Assembly (NCBI RefSeq): GCF_020400725.1
Contig: NZ_JAINVG010000061.1
Location: forward strand, 1 to 47,060
Reading direction: 5' to 3'
Origin: Streptomyces sp. NK15101
Lineage (GTDB): Bacteria; Actinomycetota; Actinomycetes; Streptomycetales; Streptomycetaceae
Length of the DNA stretch: 47,060 nt
The notes beneath the pieces were generated by a model that was not told the origin of the DNA, did no database searches, and saw nothing but the letters and a program-made list of their open reading frames with translations. Shown piece by piece: positions 1 to 7,975 of this stretch. The position numbers and the translations under genes were made by a program. Position 1 is the first letter of the stretch, and every line of letters starts with the position of its first letter.

Positions 1-153
1 GCCACCACCCTGGGCCGGGCCGGCGGCGACGGCGACGGCCGCGGCAGCCTTGACGTCGAACTTCTCCTCGAAGGCCGTCACGAACTCGGAGAGCTCGATG
101 AGGGTCATCTCCTCGAACTGGGCGAGGAGGTCTTCCTGAGAGAGCTTCGCCAT
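1..153 (-). CDS. rplL: 50S ribosomal protein L7/L12, N-terminal part
   Basis: The first 51 codons are present; the gene runs off the left edge. The protein begins MAKLSQEDLLAQFEEMTLIE, the helical dimerisation domain by which L7/L12 binds L10 in the ribosomal stalk, and continues into FEEKFDVKAAAAVAVAAG, the alanine-rich hinge. The factor-binding C-terminal domain lies outside. It follows rplJ on the same strand with a gap of about 110 bases, as in the usual rplJL operon, and L7/L12 production is normally co-controlled with L10 through the L10 leader. Identification is firm despite truncation. Confidence 0.95.
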   Translation of the reverse strand, partial: MAKLSQEDLLAQFEEMTLIELSEFVTAFEEKFDVKAAAAVAVAAGPAQGGG

Positions 154-264
154 GATGGGCGATCCTTCCACTAATTCGGCAGGTGCCGATGTGTCTAAAG
201 AGGCGGGCGTATCGGCCCGCTACGACCCGCGCACTAGGCGGCGCGGATCAATGCGCGAGCCGAA

Positions 265-795
265 TTACTCGGCACCGCCCTGCTCGGCCTGCTTGGCGCG
301 AAGCGCGTCCACGGTGCGGACGAGCTTCGTCGGCAGCGCCTGGAAGAGCTGAGCAGCCTGAGTCTGCTTGCCCTTGAAGGCACCGGCCAGCTTGCTGAGC
401 AGAACCTCGCGGGACTCGAGGTCCGCAAGCTTCTTGATGTCGTCGGCGGAGAGAGCCTTACCGTCAAGGACACCGGCCTTGATGATGAGGTTCGGGTTCT
501 CCTTGGCGAAGTCACGCAGGGCCTTCGCCGACTCCACCGGGTCACCGGTGACGAAGGCGACCGCGGTCGGACCAGCGAAGTGCTCGTCCAGTGCGGTGAT
601 CCCGGCCTCGTTGGCCGCAATCTTGGTCAGCGTGTTCTTCACCACGGCGTACTGGGCGTTCTCACCGAGAGAGCGACGCAGCGTCTTGAGCTGCGCGACG
701 GTGAGACCCCGGTACTCGGTCAGCACGGCGGCGTTGGAGCTCTGGAACGCGTCCTTGAGCTCGGCCACCGATGCAGCCTTGTTGGGCGTCGGCAT
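265..795 (-). CDS. rplJ: 50S ribosomal protein L10
   Basis: The 176-residue product begins MPTPNKAASVAELKDAFQSS and contains the L10 signature YRGLTVAQLKTLRRSL near residues 29-44, of usual family length. L10 binds 23S rRNA and anchors L7/L12 dimers to form the stalk that recruits elongation factors. The ATG is preceded by a strong AAGGAGG-type ribosome binding site, on the minus strand just upstream at about 803-812. It lies directly downstream of a leader with a terminator-like hairpin (846-880), which is where L10 represses its own mRNA in other bacteria. Confidence 0.98.
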   Translation of the reverse strand: MPTPNKAASVAELKDAFQSSNAAVLTEYRGLTVAQLKTLRRSLGENAQYAVVKNTLTKIAANEAGITALDEHFAGPTAVAFVTGDPVESAKALRDFAKENPNLIIKAGVLDGKALSADDIKKLADLESREVLLSKLAGAFKGKQTQAAQLFQALPTKLVRTVDALRAKQAEQGGAE

Positions 796-845
796 AGTGC
801 GTCAGCCTCCTTCCGGGTGATGAGGACCGCTCAGAAGGAGGCTGA

Positions 846-1010
846 ACAAAACAAAACGCCCCGGCGCAGGCGCACGGGGCTGAGCTCGACCGAACCGTAA
901 AGGTCCGGGAACTTTCCACAGTCACCTGCGCGGGTCGTCCGTCGTCAGCGGATCCTTCGGCCACCGCACCCGGTGAGGGCACAGCAACGACCAGCGGTCT
1001 TTGGCTTCTG
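846..1010 (-). ncRNA. L10 leader (autoregulatory 5' UTR of rplJL)
   Basis: On the minus strand the segment upstream of rplJ contains the element AAAGACCGCTGGTCGTTGCT, typical of ribosomal protein L10 leaders, and ends in a GC-rich hairpin (GCCCCG at 875-880 pairing with CGGGGC at 858-863) followed by a run TTTTGTTTTGTT. L10 leaders bind the L10/L12 complex. A hairpin plus T-run this close to rplJ (about 50 bases before the start) could act as an attenuator, or could simply terminate readthrough from the lipoprotein gene. Exact 5' end is inferred from the promoter-like motif at 1015-1044. Confidence 0.65.
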
Positions 1011-1014
1011 TGGA

Positions 1015-1044
1015 AGCGTACGTGATGGCTCGCGCCAGGTGCAA
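1015..1044 (-). promoter_or_regulatory. Putative promoter of rplJL
   Basis: On the minus strand TTGCAC (1039-1044) and TACGCT (1015-1020) are separated by 18 bases, close to the vegetative sigma consensus in Streptomyces. It lies between the lipoprotein stop codon and the L10 leader, so it would give rplJL its own transcript. Motif only; no mapped start. Confidence 0.45.
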
Positions 1045-1045
1045 A

Positions 1046-1876
1046 TCAGGCCTGACCGAGGCGCTTCAGGAGGTCCGGGAAGCCGACGGTGTCCTCGGCG
1101 GGCGGCGCCTGGGCCGCGGCCTTGGCGCCGTAGCCGGAGTACTTCGTGGTGAGCGACGTCGAGACCCCGCCGGCCTCCGCGTGGACGACGGTCTGCAGCG
1201 GATAGCCGTCCGCGCCGATCCAGACCTGCACGAACTTGCCGTCGGGGAGCTCGCCCTCGTACCCCTGCGCACCCTTGAAGCCGCCGCGCGTCCCGGGGCC
1301 GAGGTGCTTGACCGCCGACGACCCGGCGAGGAGGCCCAGCTCCTTGGGCAGGTCCGTGTTCACGGCGGCCAGGCCGCCGGTCAGCTGGAGCGACAGCTCG
1401 TCCCCGGCGGCGCCCTCGGCGTCCACCTTCAGCCAGCGCTTGCCGCCCGTCTGCGCGACCAGGTCCGCGCCCAGGTCCACGTAGGTGGCCCCGCCGACCG
1501 TGAGCACGCGCGTCTCCACGGGGGCGCCGGGGATGTCGGCCAGATACGACGAGTCGTAGATCTTCAGGTCGGCCGCCTGCGGGCCCCACGACTGGACGCC
1601 GGTGAACGTGCTGCCGCCGGGCGCCTTCTCGCTGTCCACGTTGAGGCGCATCTCGACCTCGGCGCTCTTCGCCGCCGAGACCTTGGCGTATGCCGCCCGG
1701 ACGGCCTTCGCGGCCGCCTCCGGGCTCTGCGTGGCCTGCGCGCCCGGCTGCGCCGTGGCGGAGGCGGCGGCGCCCTTCTCCGTACCGCCGTCGCCTTCCT
1801 GACACCCCGCGAGCCCCGTCACGACGGCCACGGCCGCCAGGACGACGGCGGCGCGCTTCCACGCGGACCTGCTCAT
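1046..1876 (-). CDS. Putative lipoprotein (LppX/LolA-like fold)
   Basis: The product of 276 residues starts MSRSAWKRAAVV, then a hydrophobic stretch and the lipobox LAGC, predicting cleavage and lipidation at Cys25 after Sec export. The mature part is Gly/Ala/Glu rich at first, then a beta-rich domain with repeated DLGADL, LSLQLTG and ELPDGKFVQVWIGADG segments, which resembles the antiparallel-sheet lipid-carrier folds of the LppX/LprG/LolA group. I chose the ATG at 1874-1876 because GGGGAG sits six bases before it; a GTG at 1888 is possible. It lies between rplA and rplJ, a position also held by lipoproteins in S. coelicolor. Ligand unknown. Confidence 0.8.
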   Translation of the reverse strand: MSRSAWKRAAVVLAAVAVVTGLAGCQEGDGGTEKGAAASATAQPGAQATQSPEAAAKAVRAAYAKVSAAKSAEVEMRLNVDSEKAPGGSTFTGVQSWGPQAADLKIYDSSYLADIPGAPVETRVLTVGGATYVDLGADLVAQTGGKRWLKVDAEGAAGDELSLQLTGGLAAVNTDLPKELGLLAGSSAVKHLGPGTRGGFKGAQGYEGELPDGKFVQVWIGADGYPLQTVVHAEAGGVSTSLTTKYSGYGAKAAAQAPPAEDTVGFPDLLKRLGQA

Positions 1877-1920
1877 GCTGCTCCCCACCCCTTGATCACA
1901 CTCGTACGTCCCCGGACCGT

Positions 1921-1964
1921 AACAAGAAGCCGGCCCCGCACCTCCGGAGAGGTGCGGGGCCGGC
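1921..1964 (-). terminator. Intrinsic terminator after rplA
   Basis: A perfect 15-base inverted repeat (1929-1943 with 1950-1964, loop of six) lies just past the rplA stop codon; on the minus strand it is followed by TTCTTGTT. It should end the rplK-rplA transcript before the lipoprotein gene. Confidence 0.85.
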
Positions 1965-1989
1965 TGACCACTCAGCGAACCGGTGAGGT

Positions 1990-2718
1990 TCAGACCGCGG
2001 CCGGGTCCTCCTCGACGAGGAGGTTGCGGGTGCGGTTGGCGTCCAGCGGGATGCCGGGGCCCATCGTCGTGGTGATGGTCGCCTTCTTGATGTAGCGACC
2101 CTTCGCGGCGGACGGCTTCAGACGGAGGATCTCCTCCAGGGCCGCGGCGTAGTTCTCGACCAGCTTCGTCTCGTCGAAGGAGACCTTGCCGATGATGAAG
2201 TGCAGGTTCGAGTGCTTGTCGACGCGGAACTCGATCTTGCCGCCCTTGATGTCGTTGACAGCCTTCGCGACATCGGGGGTGACGGTGCCGACCTTGGGGT
2301 TCGGCATGAGACCACGCGGGCCGAGGACGCGGCCGAGGCGGCCGACCTTGCCCATGAGGTCCGGGGTGGCCACCACGGCGTCGAACTCGTTCAGGCGGTT
2401 GCCCTTGGAGATCTCGTCGATGAGCTCGTCGGAGCCGACGATGTCGGCGCCCGCGGCGATCGCGGCCTCGGCACGGTCACCGGTCGCGAAGACCAGGACC
2501 CGGGCGGTCTTACCGGTGCCGTGCGGAAGGTTCACGGTGCCACGGACCATCTGGTCGGCCTTGCGCGGGTCGACGCCCAGGCGGAAGGCGACCTCGACGG
2601 TGCCGTCGAACTTCGTGGTGGCGGTCTCCTTGGCGAGACGGACGGCCTCGAGGGGGGCGTAGTTCCGCTCGCGGTCGACCTTGGCGTCCGCGGAGCGGAG
2701 AGCCTTGCTGCGCTTCAC
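1990..2718 (-). CDS. rplA: 50S ribosomal protein L1
   Basis: The 242-residue product starts (GTG at 2716-2718) VKRSKALRSADAKVDRERNY and has the L1 signature VGRLGRVLGPRGLMPNPKVG around residues 125-145. L1 binds 23S rRNA at the mobile E-site stalk. The GTG is chosen because an AGGAGA motif precedes it and the length then matches the family; a longer reading frame upstream to 2997 is an artefact. It follows rplK by about 100 bases and ends in a strong terminator. In many bacteria L1 represses rplK-rplA translation. Confidence 0.97.
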   Translation of the reverse strand: MKRSKALRSADAKVDRERNYAPLEAVRLAKETATTKFDGTVEVAFRLGVDPRKADQMVRGTVNLPHGTGKTARVLVFATGDRAEAAIAAGADIVGSDELIDEISKGNRLNEFDAVVATPDLMGKVGRLGRVLGPRGLMPNPKVGTVTPDVAKAVNDIKGGKIEFRVDKHSNLHFIIGKVSFDETKLVENYAAALEEILRLKPSAAKGRYIKKATITTTMGPGIPLDANRTRNLLVEEDPAAV

Positions 2719-2821
2719 TGCTTCTCCTGTGCAGTTACACCATGCGGCTGTCGCCGCGTGGCAGGTATGGAGTCGTGGTGCGGGCCGCGCCGGCCCTACC
2801 ACAGAGGTCAAACGGGGGTGA

Positions 2822-3256
2822 TCAGCCCTCGACCGTGATGCCCATGGAGCGGGCGGTGCCAGCGATGATCTTGGACGCGGCGTCCAGGTCGTTGGCGTTG
2901 AGGTCGGGGAGCTTGACCGTGGCGATCTCGCGGACCTGGGCGGCCGTGAGCTTGGCGACCTTGGTCTTGTGCGGCTCGCCGGAGCCCTTCTCCACACCCG
3001 CGGCCTTGAGGATCAGCTTGGCGGCCGGCGGAGTCTTGGTGATGAAGGTGAAGGTGCGGTCCTCGTAGACCGTGATCTCCACCGGCACGACCATGCCACG
3101 CTGCGACTCGGTCGCGGCGTTGTAGGCCTTGCAGAACTCCATGATGTTGACGCCGTGCTGACCCAGCGCGGGGCCGACCGGCGGGGCCGGGTTGGCCGCA
3201 CCGGCGTTGATCTGGAGCTTGATAAGCCCCGTGACCTTCTTCTTCTTGGGAGGCAT
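2822..3256 (-). CDS. rplK: 50S ribosomal protein L11
   Basis: The 144-residue product begins [20 protein letters not shown] and carries the conserved [20 protein letters not shown] segment of the N-terminal domain, followed by the rRNA-binding C-terminal domain ending in [17 protein letters not shown]11 binds the GTPase-associated region of 23S rRNA and is needed for RelA-dependent stringent response; in actinomycetes changes here affect thiostrepton sensitivity. It is separated from nusG by a very strong terminator, so it probably has its own promoter in 3257-3350. Confidence 0.98.
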
Positions 3257-3352
3257 TGCTCTCTCCGGGTCCTAGTGAGAGTGTTCAGCCCGCCATCCGG
3301 TCATCCGGATGCAGGCATACCGCACAACGATAACGGGTATAGCGGCGCGGCT

Positions 3353-3402
3353 AAAAACCGAGCAGGTCAGAACGGCTACGGGAGCCGTTCTGACCTGCTC
3401 GG
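3353..3402 (-). terminator. Very strong terminator between nusG and rplK
   Basis: A perfect 20-base inverted repeat (3358-3377 with 3383-3402) surrounds a five-base loop; on the minus strand it is followed by TTTTT (3353-3357). It begins 12 bases after the nusG stop codon. Stem length, purity and T-run make it the best intrinsic terminator in the window. Confidence 0.92.
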
Positions 3403-3414
3403 AAGACGGTGAGA

Positions 3415-4275
3415 TCAGTTCTTCTGGATCTGGTCGAAGCTGAGCTCGACCGGGGTCTCGCGACCGAAGATCTCGACGAGGCCCTTGACCTTCTTCGAGT
3501 CCGGGTTGATCTCGTTGATCGTGGCCTGGAGGGTCGCGAACGGGCCGTCGGTGACGGTGACCGAGTCGCCGACCTCGAAGTCCAGGACCTGGACCTCCAG
3601 CTTGCGGGCCGGAGCCGGCTTGCCCTCGGCCTCGGCGGCCTCGCGGGCGGCCTTCTCCTCGGCCTCCGGGGCGAGCATCTTGACGATCTCGTCCAGGGTC
3701 AGCGGGTACGGGTCGTAGGCGTTGCCCACGAAGCCGGTGACGCCGGGGGTGTTGCGGACGACGCCCCAGGACTCGTTCGTCAGGTCCATGCGGACGAGGA
3801 CGTAGCCGGGAAGCTTGTTCTGCTTGACGTTCTTCCGCTCGCCGCCCTTGATCTGGACGATCTCTTCCTCGGGGACCTCGGCCTGGTAGATGAAGTCCTC
3901 GACGTTGAGCGAGACGGCACGCTGCTCGAGGTTGGCCTTCACGCGCTTCTCGTAGCCCGCGTAGGTGTGGATGACGTACCACTCGCCGGGGAGGGTGCGG
4001 AGCTCCTCGCGGAGCGCGGCGACCGGGTCGACCGGGGCGGCCGGCTCGGCCTCCTCCTCGGTCTCTTCCTCGGCGTCCTCGACCTCGGCCTCGACGGCGT
4101 CGTCCTCGTCAGCCTCGTCCTCGTCGATCTCGTCGGCCTCGACGTCCTCGTCCGCAGCGTCCTCAGCAGCGTCGACCTCGACGTCCTCGACGTCCTCGTC
4201 GGCGGCCTCGACGATGTCCAGCTCGTCCTCGACGGACTCGGACTCGAAGGCGTCGTTCAGGTTCGCGTCAGACAC
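3415..4275 (-). CDS. nusG: Transcription termination/antitermination factor NusG
   Basis: The 286-residue product has an acidic, low-complexity N-terminal extension of about 80 residues (Asp/Glu/Ala/Val), then the NGN domain beginning LPGEWYVIHTYAGYEKRV near residue 95, and a C-terminal KOW domain (VGDSVTVTDGPFATL to the end). NusG binds RNA polymerase and links it to Rho or ribosomes. The extension is usual in Streptomyces and absent from short NusG proteins. I start at GTG 4273-4275, preceded by GGAAG, by comparison with known Streptomyces NusG. It follows secE by 43 bases, forming the classic secE-nusG operon. Confidence 0.96.
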   Translation of the reverse strand: MSDANLNDAFESESVEDELDIVEAADEDVEDVEVDAAEDAADEDVEADEIDEDEADEDDAVEAEVEDAEEETEEEAEPAAPVDPVAALREELRTLPGEWYVIHTYAGYEKRVKANLEQRAVSLNVEDFIYQAEVPEEEIVQIKGGERKNVKQNKLPGYVLVRMDLTNESWGVVRNTPGVTGFVGNAYDPYPLTLDEIVKMLAPEAEEKAAREAAEAEGKPAPARKLEVQVLDFEVGDSVTVTDGPFATLQATINEINPDSKKVKGLVEIFGRETPVELSFDQIQKN

Positions 4276-4318
4276 GGTGGCTGCTTCTTCCTGCGATACA
4301 GATGGGTGGAACAAAAAG

Positions 4319-4603
4319 TCAGCCGAAGACGTACTTGACTGCTTCCTGGAAGCCATAGTCAATCACGGTGACAAGGCCGATCATGATGACGACGAAGACA
4401 ATCACCACGGTGGTGTACGTCGTCAGCTGGCTGCGCGTGGGCCAGACGACCTTGCGGAGCTCGGCGATGATCTGGCGGTAGAAGAGCGCGAGACGGCCCA
4501 GGGGGCCCTTCTTTCCGCGCTTCCCGCCCTTGCGGGACTTCTTCTTCGACTCTGCGGTCTCTTCGGCATCAGGCATGTCGATGGAGCCTACGGCGTCCGT
4601 CAC
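4319..4603 (-). CDS. secE: Preprotein translocase subunit SecE
   Basis: The 94-residue protein has a basic cytoplasmic N-terminus (SKKKSRKGGKRGKKG), the conserved amphipathic motif AELRKVVWPTRSQLTTYT at about residues 47-64, and one C-terminal membrane span (VVIVFVVIMIGLVTVIDYGF). This is the single-span SecE of most bacteria, which clamps SecY in the Sec channel. The start is GTG with an AGGTGAG element upstream. It precedes nusG and follows tRNA-Trp, the standard actinobacterial arrangement. Confidence 0.97.
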   Translation of the reverse strand: MTDAVGSIDMPDAEETAESKKKSRKGGKRGKKGPLGRLALFYRQIIAELRKVVWPTRSQLTTYTTVVIVFVVIMIGLVTVIDYGFQEAVKYVFG

Positions 4604-4706
4604 GATCTCTCACCTGATTCCGGGTCGGCCGTGCCGCGCCCGGGTGGAGCCGCACGGCGGTGCAATGAAGTACGTACATGCGCACAACACCTGGCGGTGT
4701 GTGTAG

Positions 4707-4779
4707 CAGGGCCGGAGGGACTTGAACCCCCAACCGCCGGTTTTGGAGACCGGTGCTCTACCAATTGAGCTACGACCCT
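4707..4779 (-). tRNA. tRNA-Trp (anticodon CCA)
   Basis: On the minus strand a 73-base cloverleaf starts AGGGTCGTAGCTCAATTGGT. The acceptor arms AGGGTCG and CGGCCCT pair over seven bases, the anticodon stem CCGGT/ACCGG encloses CTCCAAA with anticodon CCA, and the T arm reads GGGGGTTCAAGTCCC. The 3' CCA is not encoded. The gene sits just upstream of secE, as in other actinobacteria. Confidence 0.96.
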
Positions 4780-4983
4780 TTGTCGGTGCCCCCAACGTAC
4801 CGCATCGTGAGATGTGGTCGTGCGGGCCAACGAGGAGTGAGCATACGTGGTCATGGGCCCTCACGTCGAACAGAAAGCGCGCCGACCTGCCGCCGGACGC
4901 GCGTACGACCGGGAATGACCGTTCCTGTCCGGTCCGTGAAACCTGTGTGCCGGGCCTCGACGCGGTCTGGGACGATGGCCCGT

Positions 4984-6210
4984 ATGAGCGCTGCTACCCC
5001 TCCCACCGAGCGTCGGGTCTCCGCCCGGATCGGTGCGATCTCCGAGTCCGCCACCCTCGCCGTCGACGCCAAGGCCAAGGCCCTCAAGGCCGCCGGTCGC
5101 CCGGTGATCGGTTTCGGCGCGGGTGAGCCCGACTTCCCGACCCCGGACTACATCGTCGAGGCGGCCGTCGAGGCCTGCAAGAACCCCAAGTACCACCGCT
5201 ACACGCCGGCCGGCGGCCTGCCCGAGCTGAAGGCCGCGATCGCCGCCAAGACGCTGCGCGACTCCGGCTACGAGGTCGAGGCCTCCCAGGTCCTGGTGAC
5301 CAACGGCGGCAAGCAGGCGATCTACGAGGCCTTCGCCGCGATCCTCGACCCGGGCGACGAGGTCATCGTCCCGGCGCCGTACTGGACGACGTACCCCGAG
5401 TCGATCCGTCTCGCGGGCGGTGTCCCGGTGGAGGTCGTGGCCGACGAGACCACCGGCTACCGGGTCTCGGTGGAGCAGCTGGAGGCGGCGCGCACGGAGA
5501 AGACCAAGGTCGTCCTCTTCGTCTCCCCCTCGAACCCGACCGGCGCGGTCTACAGCGAGGCGGACGCCGAGGCGATCGGCCGCTGGGCCGTCGAGCACGG
5601 CCTGTGGGTCCTGACGGACGAGATCTACGAGCACCTGGTCTACGGCGACGCGAAGTTCACCTCGCTGCCGGCGATCGTGCCCGAGCTGCGCGACAAGTGC
5701 ATCGTGGTGAACGGCGTGGCGAAGACGTACGCGATGACGGGCTGGCGCGTCGGGTGGATCGTCGGCCCGAAGGACGTCGTGAAGGCCGCGACGAACCTGC
5801 AGTCGCACGCCACGTCCAACGTGAGCAACGTCGCGCAGGTGGCCGCGCTCGCCGCCGTCTCCGGCAACCTGGACGCGGTCGCCGAGATGCGCACCGCCTT
5901 CGACCGCCGCCGCCAGACGATCGTGCGGATGCTGAACGAGATCGAGGGCGTGTACTGCCCGACGCCGGAGGGAGCGTTCTACGCGTACCCGTCGGTGAAG
6001 GGGCTGATCGGCAAGGAGATCCGCGGCAAGCGCCCGCAGTCCTCGGTCGAGCTGGCCGCCCTGATCCTGGACGAGGCCGAGGTCGCGGTCGTCCCGGGCG
6101 AGGCCTTCGGCACGCCGGGCTACCTGCGCCTGTCGTACGCGCTGGGCGACGAGGACCTGGTGGAGGGCGTGTCCCGGATCCAGAAGCTCCTCGCCGAGGC
6201 GCGCGACTGA
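4984..6210 (+). CDS. aspC: Aspartate aminotransferase (class I PLP enzyme)
   Basis: The 408-residue protein starts MSAATPPTERRVSARIGAIS and has the class I aminotransferase motifs in order: GAGEPDFPTP (45-54), YTPAGGLPELK, SNPTG (183-187), DEIYEHLVY (212-220) and the PLP-lysine region NGVAKTYAMTGWRVGW with Lys247. It exchanges amino groups between aspartate and 2-oxoglutarate in the cytoplasm; related enzymes of this subgroup can also take prephenate. I chose ATG 4984 over an in-frame ATG at 4975 because GGGA is better spaced and length matches the family. Divergent from tRNA-Trp/secE and closed by a strong terminator. Confidence 0.93.
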   Translation: MSAATPPTERRVSARIGAISESATLAVDAKAKALKAAGRPVIGFGAGEPDFPTPDYIVEAAVEACKNPKYHRYTPAGGLPELKAAIAAKTLRDSGYEVEASQVLVTNGGKQAIYEAFAAILDPGDEVIVPAPYWTTYPESIRLAGGVPVEVVADETTGYRVSVEQLEAARTEKTKVVLFVSPSNPTGAVYSEADAEAIGRWAVEHGLWVLTDEIYEHLVYGDAKFTSLPAIVPELRDKCIVVNGVAKTYAMTGWRVGWIVGPKDVVKAATNLQSHATSNVSNVAQVAALAAVSGNLDAVAEMRTAFDRRRQTIVRMLNEIEGVYCPTPEGAFYAYPSVKGLIGKEIRGKRPQSSVELAALILDEAEVAVVPGEAFGTPGYLRLSYALGDEDLVEGVSRIQKLLAEARD

Positions 6211-6223
6211 CCTCTCGAGGTGC

Positions 6224-6259
6224 GGGCCCCCGGTTCTCCGGAACCGGGGGCCCGTTTTT
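6224..6259 (+). terminator. Intrinsic terminator after aspC
   Basis: A perfect 13-base stem (6224-6236 with 6241-6253) with a four-base loop is followed by GTTTTT, fourteen bases after the aspC stop codon on the plus strand. Confidence 0.9.
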
Positions 6260-6328
6260 GCGTTCTAGCGGGATCCCGATCGGGGAAACGGACTGTATTC
6301 GTCCATTCGGGTGCGGCAGTATCGGCCA

Positions 6329-7348
6329 ATGGAGCATGTACGCGATCTCACCCTGTTGCCCAAGGCCCATCTGCACCTGCACTTCACCGGTTCGATGCGG
6401 CCCACGACGCTCATCGAGCTGGCCGACAAGTACGGCGTGCACCTCCCGGAGGCGCTGAGCAGCGGTACGCCTCCCAAGCTGCGGGCGACCGACGAACGCG
6501 GCTGGTTCCGCTTCCAGCGGCTCTACGACATCGCCCGCTCCTGCCTGCGCGCGCCGGAGGACATCCAGCGGCTGGTGCGCGAGGCGGCCCAGGAGGACGT
6601 GCGGGACGGCTCCGGCTGGCTGGAGATCCAGGTCGACCCCACCTCGTACGCCCCGCACCTGGGCGGTCTGATCCCGGCCCTGGAGATCATCCTGGACGCG
6701 GTCGACGCGGCCTCCCGGGAGACCGGGCTCGGGATGCGGGTGCTCGTCGCGGCGAACCGGATGAAGCACCCGCTGGAGGCGCGGACCCTGGCCCGGCTCG
6801 CGGTGCGGTTCGCGGACCGGGGCGTGGTCGGTTTCGGGCTCTCCAACGACGAGCGGCGGGGCATGGCCCGGGACTTCGACCGGGCCTTCGCGATCGCGCG
6901 GGACGGCGGCCTCCTCGCGGCCCCGCACGGCGGCGAGCTGACGGGCCCCTCGTCCGTACGGGACTGCCTGGACGATCTGCGGGCGGCGCGGGTCGGCCAC
7001 GGGGTGCGGGCGGCGGAGGACCCGAGGCTGCTGCGGAGGCTCGCCGAGAAGGGCGTGACCTGCGAGGTCTGCCCGGCGTCGAACGTGGCTCTCGGGGTGT
7101 ACGAGAAGCACGAGGACGTGCCGCTGCGGACCCTCTTCGAGGCCGGCGTGCCGATGGCGCTCGGCGCGGACGACCCGCTGCTCTTCGGCTCGCGGCTCGC
7201 GGCGCAGTACGAGATCGCCCGTCGGCACCACGGGTTCACGGACGCGGAGCTGGCGGAGCTGGCCCGGCAGTCGGTGCGGGGCTCGGCGGCGCCCGAGGAC
7301 GTCCGGGCGAAGCTCCTCGCGGGGATCGACCACTGGCTCGCCGGCTGA
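6329..7348 (+). CDS. Adenosine deaminase family protein
   Basis: The 339-residue protein begins MEHVRDLTLLPKAHLHLHFT. The amidohydrolase metal motif is present (His16, His18), followed by the HGGE motif with the catalytic glutamate, a GHGVRAAEDP motif with a metal histidine, CEVCPASNVALG, and LGADDPLLFG with the metal aspartate. All catalytic residues for hydrolytic deamination appear intact. One difference: canonical adenosine deaminases read HLDG after the second His, and here it is HFTG; that Asp contacts the ribose in mammalian ADA, so the true substrate may differ. There is no clear ribosome binding site, so leaderless translation is possible. It follows the aspC terminator. Confidence 0.88.
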   Translation: MEHVRDLTLLPKAHLHLHFTGSMRPTTLIELADKYGVHLPEALSSGTPPKLRATDERGWFRFQRLYDIARSCLRAPEDIQRLVREAAQEDVRDGSGWLEIQVDPTSYAPHLGGLIPALEIILDAVDAASRETGLGMRVLVAANRMKHPLEARTLARLAVRFADRGVVGFGLSNDERRGMARDFDRAFAIARDGGLLAAPHGGELTGPSSVRDCLDDLRAARVGHGVRAAEDPRLLRRLAEKGVTCEVCPASNVALGVYEKHEDVPLRTLFEAGVPMALGADDPLLFGSRLAAQYEIARRHHGFTDAELAELARQSVRGSAAPEDVRAKLLAGIDHWLAG

Positions 7349-7441
7349 TCCCCCGGATCAGGGTGCGGGCGAGCGAGCGCGCGAAGTCGTCGAGCGAGTC
7401 CGGCGGCCTTCGGCCCGGGCTCGTCTCCCGGGCGAAGGAGC

Positions 7442-7975
7442 GCTGCGCGCAGGCCCGGGAGGAGGGGCGCGGCGGCCACCGTCGGCGTCGGGGCCGATGC
7501 GGCCGTGCCGCTGCTCGGGGCGGTCGCGGGACGGGACTCGGTGCTCTCGGGCCTCGGCGCCCGGACCAGGGCGGACGCGGGCGTGACCGCCCGGCTGACC
7601 CGTTCGGTGCCCGCGGCGACGGAGGCCGAGAAGAGGCGCCGGCTCCTGGTGGTCGGCGCGGCCCCGCCGGGCCCGGTCCCGGACTGCCGGGCCCTGGTCG
7701 ACAAGGCGGTCCTGGCGGTCGTCGACAACGTACTGGAGGACGTCCACGCCGACCTGCGGGCCATGGAGGCGGAGCTCGCCGCGAGCAGCGCCGACCGGAC
7801 GTCCGTGCGCCCGAGCCGACGGACAGGCGGGGCACCGGCCGGTACCGCAGGGGCGTCGGCGGCACCCCGCCCCGGGGCCGCTCCCTGGCCCGCGCGGACG
7901 TGGCGCACGCGATGCCGGTGGTGCCCGACGACCCCGCGACGGTCCGGCGGGGCGTCGGGGTCGCGGCTAGAGCTC
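7442..7975 (+). pseudogene. Remnant of an NAD(P)-binding (NmrA/SDR-like) oxidoreductase
   Basis: In one plus frame (about 7470-7815) the translation reads VAGRDSVLSGLGARTRADAG, LLVVGAAPPGPVPD and HADLRAMEAELAASSADRTS, which match the middle of atypical short-chain dehydrogenases. The match then continues in the next frame (about 7820-7966) with GRYRRGVGGTPPRGRSLA and RADVAHAMPVVPDDPATVRR, the usual C-terminus of the same family. A frameshift therefore splits it, and the N-terminal Rossmann GxxGxxG segment and start codon are missing. The remaining 7349-7441 stretch holds nothing I can assign. No alternative intact gene fits this 618-base gap. Confidence 0.65.

Noticed and set aside
203..225. 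GCGGGC/GCCCGC hairpin between rplJ and rplL
   Set aside because: Short stem without T-run; expected by chance at this GC content.
2719..2997. Longer start for rplA
   Set aside because: The extra 93 residues are Arg/Ser/Pro-rich shadow of rplK, and GTG 2718 has the ribosome binding site.
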